Assembly: GCA_022113835.1 (NCBI GenBank)
Contig: JAILWY010000028.1
Coordinates: 434,001-498,000, forward strand
Reading direction: 5' to 3'
Source: Atopsyche davidsoni
Taxonomy: Eukaryota; Arthropoda; Insecta; Trichoptera; Hydrobiosidae
Length of the DNA stretch: 64,000 nt
Shown piece by piece: positions 59,101 through 64,000 of this stretch (the first letter of the stretch is position 1; each line of letters opens with the position of its first letter). Position numbers and translations under genes: made by a program. A model generated the notes under the pieces. It saw only the letters and a program-made list of their open reading frames with translations, did not search any database and was not told the DNA's origin.

Positions 59101-62100
59101 AGCCAACGATATTAAGACGTTACCGACTTTTACACTAATTTTGGTAAATTTCTAGGTGGAAAGCGGTGCGGCAGGTGCTGAGGCATTACGGGGAGCTTGT
59201 GCAGAGCTGCGTGAGCAGTCTGCGCGCGATTGTGAACGCCTAGCTGCCGCGCAAGCACGTGCAGCACGTGTGGACACGCTCACTGCGCACTTGCAACAGT
59301 ATGCTATCTTTTTACCAACGAATACTATTGAATCTTGCTTTTAACCGCTACGTGCACGCTTAAAATATGTGTAACATCAATAATATGTATAACAGCAATA
59401 ATTACATTCATTGCAAATCGTAGGGAGCAAGAAAAGTGCCTTCGGCTTGAGCAGGAACTTGCTGCCGAGAAGCTGGCGAGATCAGAAGCTCTTGCTGATG
59501 CAGAGCTGAGCTGCCGAAGAGAAGCTGAACTACTCCGTCAGGCCGAACGACTCACGGGGGCTGGGGTCCGCCTGCAAGCTTCCTGCTCGGAGGCGGAAGC
59601 CAAGGTATTCGTTGCTACCCTGCATCGGCATATTTGTGTCGGTAGTTTTGAAAATTAAAATAAGCAATATAAAATGCTTTTCGTAAATTTGATTTTAAAC
59701 TGACGTAAAGTTGTGAATCTTTATAACTTCAAGGCACTGGCGCTGTCGGTGGACAATGTATCTCTACGAGCAGCGGCAGCGAAGTCGGCTGCAGAAAGCG
59801 CTGCCGAACGAGCGGCAGCAGAAAACGAGCGGACAGGCAGAGCAGCGGATGCGCGTGCACTTGCCTCTGCCGCTGCGAGGCATGCGCGGGCCGAACGTGC
59901 TGCTCTAGCCCAGCTAGAAGCCAAGGAAGGTGATGAGCGTGCACGTGAAGCCAAGCATGCCAGCGCTATCAAGGTCAGTAACCGAGTTCCGCACTTTTTA
60001 TAACTAAACACTTAAAAGTTCTGTGAAGCCGTCACTCTTTGACACACTCACTAGTATGCCAGATTAATTTGATTAAACATTGATAATATAACAATAACGA
60101 TACTAAACATAATTCGACAGCTAATTTTTTAATTTATGAATGCACAAATAATGTATTTTTTTAATACATTGGTTTTCGCTACTTTGGCTATTATAAAATA
60201 AATATATTTTGTATAAGTGTGATGCATCTCGCGGGCCGGAAAAATGTACGAGGGTAAATTTTTGCGGGTCGCGTGTTGGCCACTCCTGGTCGAAAGTACC
60301 AATTACTGAATTGTTTTTTTGTTTAAGTTAAGCCTCCTTTTCAAAACTTTCTCTGACCCGGTATGTTAAATAAATCTTTGGAGATATTGGACTTATCAGA
60401 TGATTGTTGATTTATAGTAACTGCGGTGATTTCATTGCAGATTTAATATGACAGAATGATTATACATATTAATTTTTAGATTAATGTCAATCTGAATGCG
60501 TTTTTATTTACCCATGCAGGTATTAGTATGTTTATGTGATTAAGCACATTTTTTCATACATTGAAAACGATTAAAGAAAACTCTCAGAAAATATCATCGA
60601 TTATACACTTTTATAAATATTTTTATGTATTTATCAGATATTTATTATTTGGTTTAAGTTTCAAGTTTTCAGAACTCCAAAATTTGCTGGAATCATCATC
60701 AGGATTTTTGTAAATTTTTTTAGGAACTGAAGAGAGAAATACAACAGTGGAAAAGAAAATATGAAAGATTGGAGTCTGAATGTCACAGCTCACGCTCCGT
60801 CCTGCAGACCCCATCACATCGAACTGGTGAGCACACTTTGAAACATCTTCACAGTCATCACCAACAGCAGCACTTCCTGCTCAAGGTCTTTGCTACCGTC
60901 AACAGATATGCCCGATCGGCAATCTTCAGGAATATGGATGCTTTGCCAATCTATTATTTTTCTATTTGAAAAATTGGCTGAAAAACCCCATTCTGCTCCT
61001 ACTCTTCGTGCATCATACAAGACAGAGTTGCACTGCCTAGCTATGAACCACGTAACCAATTTTTGTGATGGCTATGATGAGAATGATCGACACATTTATT
61101 TAACTTAATCTGGGGCTTGGTTGTGTCCATCGCATTTTCTTAAAACTTGGACGACAGTTTGAAGATGTTATTTAAACAGTCATACGCTTTGTTTCAGGAT
61201 CCTGTAGTTCCTTGAGCAGCTTCGAAGGAGCTGCACATCATTCTTCTCACACTGATGCTCCGGACGCAGTCCCCGATGTACATGTAGGTTATTGATTCAA
61301 TAATTACTACCCATAACTCGCGTATATCGTGACCCAGTGCTCTTGCAGCATGCAGCACGTTTTATTAGGATGTATGAATGATAACTATTAAATACAAAGA
61401 CATGTTACATATTACAACTCCTCATAATCTGATATGATGCCAGGTGCATGCTCCTGATAGACAACAGTTAGTGGAGCGCATAGTGCAGCTGCAGAGGGCA
61501 GCGGCTCGACGCGGAGAGCGTGTGGAATTCCTCGAAGAGCACTCGGCACAGCTTACGCGCGAGCTGCAGAATAAATCACGTCTACTGCGGGCGCTGCTGG
61601 CCAACACGCCGGCTGGCGCCCTCGCCAGTGCCGCTAGCGACCAGGCCAAGGTCGGAAACCAGACTCAAAATATCTTCACTAACATTTTACATTTCAGCTT
61701 GAACTATAATAGATTCCCATTTTATTTTACCCGTACAATGCAGACAAGATGTTTTAGGTTAGGTTAATATAGATGAAATGTTTTTAGATTAACTATTTAC
61801 ATGGTCTGATGAGAAAAGTCCCTAATTAAATTTTTCCTAAAATATAGAAAAAGAGGGAAGTATGTTCTTTTTTAATGATCGTTGTTCCCCCAAAAATGCT
61901 TGTTACAATTTATGGAAACATGTGCAGATCATCTGCACTGATAGCAAAAACTATCTCGTTAAATTAATATTTCCTTTTTTGACAGCCTGCCAATGGAGAG
62001 TCAGTGCAGGTATGAAAGCTGCGCGTTGTATGTTCTATCAGTTTATGTTTTATATTCGTATTAACAAAGCCGTGTCTACACGCAGCACATCAAGTTAAAT

Positions 62101-62741
62101 TAAAATAATTTAAAATATTAGCCGAAATAATTTTGCTGAGCTTTCATTTTTACAGGATTTCATTAGTCCAAATTATCTGAAGACATAGAACCTAGTGCAT
62201 TGATACATTTGTAAATTGGTGATTTTATACTTTTCAGGCGGAGATAGGCAAGCATGGAGGCATCATGTCTTCAGTGTTTGGATCACAAGTCACCGACGAA
62301 ACCATGACCATCGAGCTTTCTCTCGAAATAAACGCCAAGCTGCAGAGCGTCCTGGAAGATGCCCTGCTCAAGAATATCACTCTAAAGGTGCGTACAAACA
62401 GATGGCTTGCGCTGAGTTCAAATGGCAGGTTGTCAATTTAAATAGCGTGCTGTAAGCTCAAAAGCCATATTCTTTAAATTCGAATGGCATGTCTTGAGAT
62501 CAAAAGTGAGCATTGTAGTGAGCATTTAGTTTATCGTGTAATAAGGCGGGACACAAATCTTAAGTAAGTTTAAAGCTTAAATGTGTATGCAATTAATGTT
62601 TTTTTGCTTGTATGAATCGAATGCCATTAATGTGAAGTATTGTTAAATAAACTATTTGATTTATTTCAGGAAAACATGGACACACTCGGTGATGAGATCG
62701 CTCGCCTCAAAGAGGAGCTCGACAAGAGAATTCACAAGTAA
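56167..62741 (+). CDS. CCDC186: CCDC186 orthologue (golgin-like coiled-coil protein), 12 exons
   Basis: Exons: 56167-57603, 58109-58321, 58690-59004, 59156-59298, 59424-59604, 59734-59973, 60724-60826, 61198-61283, 61444-61650, 61986-62009, 62238-62387 and 62670-62741 (1056 aa). Exon 1 encodes 479 residues of Ser/Asn/Glu-rich, probably disordered sequence. From about residue 480 it is coiled coil (LIKQLESLAKERDASVMRYA, a strong CCDC186 match). The conserved C-terminus has LVERIVQLQRAAARRGERVEFLEEH, HGGIMSSVFGSQ and [27 protein letters not shown], matching human CCDC186 and worm CCCP-1. These proteins act at the trans-Golgi with RAB-2 in dense-core vesicle maturation. Exon 10 is a 24-nt microexon, and the frame is kept with or without it. 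Exon 6 is very Ala-rich. All phases fit. Confidence 0.92.
58013..58070 (+). repeat. tRNA-derived SINE head in CCDC186 intron 1
   Basis: 'ggtccggtggttagcgtgcttg' is an A-box/D-arm match and 'gtgttctcaaaattgg' a degenerate B box about 30 nt later. No complete tRNA fold, so a SINE head is the better reading. Confidence 0.4.
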
Positions 62742-62916
62742 CAGCAAGCTTCGCCTGCTTTGTTCGACTTCCAAGAAAAAACGCTTCAACTTTATTTGCA
62801 CGGTTATCTGTTCCAACAGAAGACGCGTAAAAAGAAATTGCTTAAATAACATTACTCCCTAGTACGTTGGTTCCAATTGTTAAAACAAATCACTTTATCA
62901 GATATTTTATGACAAC

Positions 62917-63116
62917 CTGCACACGTCATCAAAAATATTTACTCCGATGCGATTACAGTAGTAACTTTATAGTTGCTTAATAGTTAGTACCGTAATTGCC
63001 TTAATAGGCTGGATATCTTTAAGCCAAAGTATCTTGCCTATCAACGTCGTACATCTACTTTTAAATTTATTACAGGAATTGCATCAGAGTAAATGTTTCT
63101 TGGTAACACGACACAT
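62917..63116. mobile_element. MITE in the CCDC186 3' UTR
   Basis: Inverted ends tcatcaaaaatatttactcc / gagtaaatgtttcttggtaac, about 200 bp; same family as 51029-51147. It lies between the CCDC186 stop and its probable poly(A) signal. Confidence 0.5.
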
Positions 63117-63168
63117 GTATATTATGTTAAATTAAAATGTGTAATCCGTAAATTATGTATTAAATGTT

Positions 63169-63174
63169 AATAAA
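63169..63174 (+). terminator. Polyadenylation signal AATAAA of CCDC186
   Basis: The first well-placed AATAAA after the MITE in the 3' UTR, followed by a T-rich tract, about 430 nt after the stop codon. Confidence 0.5.
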
Positions 63175-63179
63175 ACTGT

Positions 63180-64000
63180 TTTTTAAATATTTATTTGGTT
63201 TCATACCTATTTTATTTATAATATTTTAAAAATGAATTTTTATCGACACATGCAATGTCAATACAAATTGTAAGTTTAGGATTCACGTGCCATCAAACAG
63301 GGGACCTTACGATCAAGGTTCAAAAGTCTAATGAACCTACAAGATAACCTAATTAATATTAGACTGTAGTTTTATTGTTAACTTTAACTACCACCTATAT
63401 TTAAAACTATTCAGCTGTGTTTGTCAATCAATAATGTTATTTGGTATTACAGAAATTCAATGCTCAGAGAAAATATCTGCTACTAAATATTAAATTATTA
63501 TAACAGCGTTAAGACAATACCAAATTCTGAGGTACAATAAGCTTATCTCTGTACAAAAACAAACAGCCAACAAAAGTAACTAAAAGACAGTGAACTTCAT
63601 TAAAAATAATCGGTGCTGCCGGACGCTGTTGTTGAAAAATATTTATTTTGTTTTAAATCGATCGTAAATCTGTCAAGAAAACTGTACAAAAAAGTCGATA
63701 GCGTTAAATTTAATTGCACTTCTATAAACCTGTATTTTACTTCTGGCATGTGTTCTGCCAAGCCATCATTTTTGATAGGTGCATTGTTTTGTTTTATTTT
63801 TTATTATGTAAACCAGAAAGTTACTATCGCGTTTGTATAAAGAAAGTTGCTAGTACAAAATATTGATATAAACAACAACAAAAAAATTGGTGTCCTGGCA
63901 ACACCAGCCAAACCAGCCGCTGTCACATTTGTTATAACCTTCAATGACATTATGGATTCTGTCAATAAACAACTCCACTAAAAACATTTCACTCTTCCGA
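63180..64000. other. Intergenic end of the window
   Basis: AT-rich, with no recognised gene or repeat boundary. A 75-codon frame at 63613-63840 has AT-driven composition and no domain. Confidence 0.45.

Overview
This is a eukaryotic, AT-rich, intron-rich stretch of an insect chromosome, most likely from a moth or butterfly. The evidence is one arthropod neuropeptide gene (crustacean cardioactive peptide, CCAP), two secreted multi-CTLD lectins of the lepidopteran immulectin type, and introns crowded with mariner, piggyBac-like, hAT-like, Helitron, LINE and SINE-like remnants. The species cannot be named from the sequence. All gene models were built by hand: GT-AG (in two cases GC-AG) boundaries were chosen so that reading phase is continuous from start to stop codon.

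Layout. 0.4-4.0 kb: CCAP (minus, 4 coding exons). 4.0-9.6 kb: repeats. 9.7-14.1 kb: lectin A (plus, 7 exons, three C-type lectin-like domains). 14.8 kb: an isolated minus-strand terminal exon of unknown parentage. 15.8-27.0 kb: a tetraspanin (plus) with a GC-rich promoter and probable non-coding first exon, a long repeat-filled intron and seven coding exons. 28.8-35.1 kb: lectin B (plus, 7 exons), a paralogue of lectin A with the same exon and phase plan. 35.4-43.0 kb: CFAP91/MAATS1 (minus, 16 exons), tail-to-tail with lectin B. 44.0-47.1 kb: KIN17 (plus, 6 exons), head-to-head with CFAP91 and followed after 6 nt by a 28-codon hydrophobic small ORF. 47.2-53.1 kb: no recognised gene, but one orphan TATA/initiator element. 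53.1-55.1 kb: TEX261 (minus, 5 exons). 56.2-62.7 kb: CCDC186 (plus, 12 exons), divergent from TEX261. 62.7-64 kb: 3' UTR and intergenic DNA.

The genes do not form one pathway. CCAP is a peptide hormone acting in ecdysis and heart control. The two lectins are probable humoral pattern-recognition proteins and the tetraspanin is a plasma-membrane organiser. CFAP91 is an axonemal protein of cilia and sperm flagella. KIN17 is a nuclear nucleic-acid-binding protein. TEX261 and CCDC186 both act in the early secretory and vesicle pathway.

The points most worth checking are: a predicted CCAP peptide with an extra Gln after the second Cys (PFCNAFTGCQ-amide); the hydrophobic small ORF just behind the KIN17 stop; a 77-codon in-frame extension behind the UAG stop of the tetraspanin; the tetraspanin's GC splice donor with a piggyBac-like element 22 nt downstream; and the pair of triple-CTLD lectins, one keeping both EPN and QPD sugar-binding signatures and the other having lost all of them.
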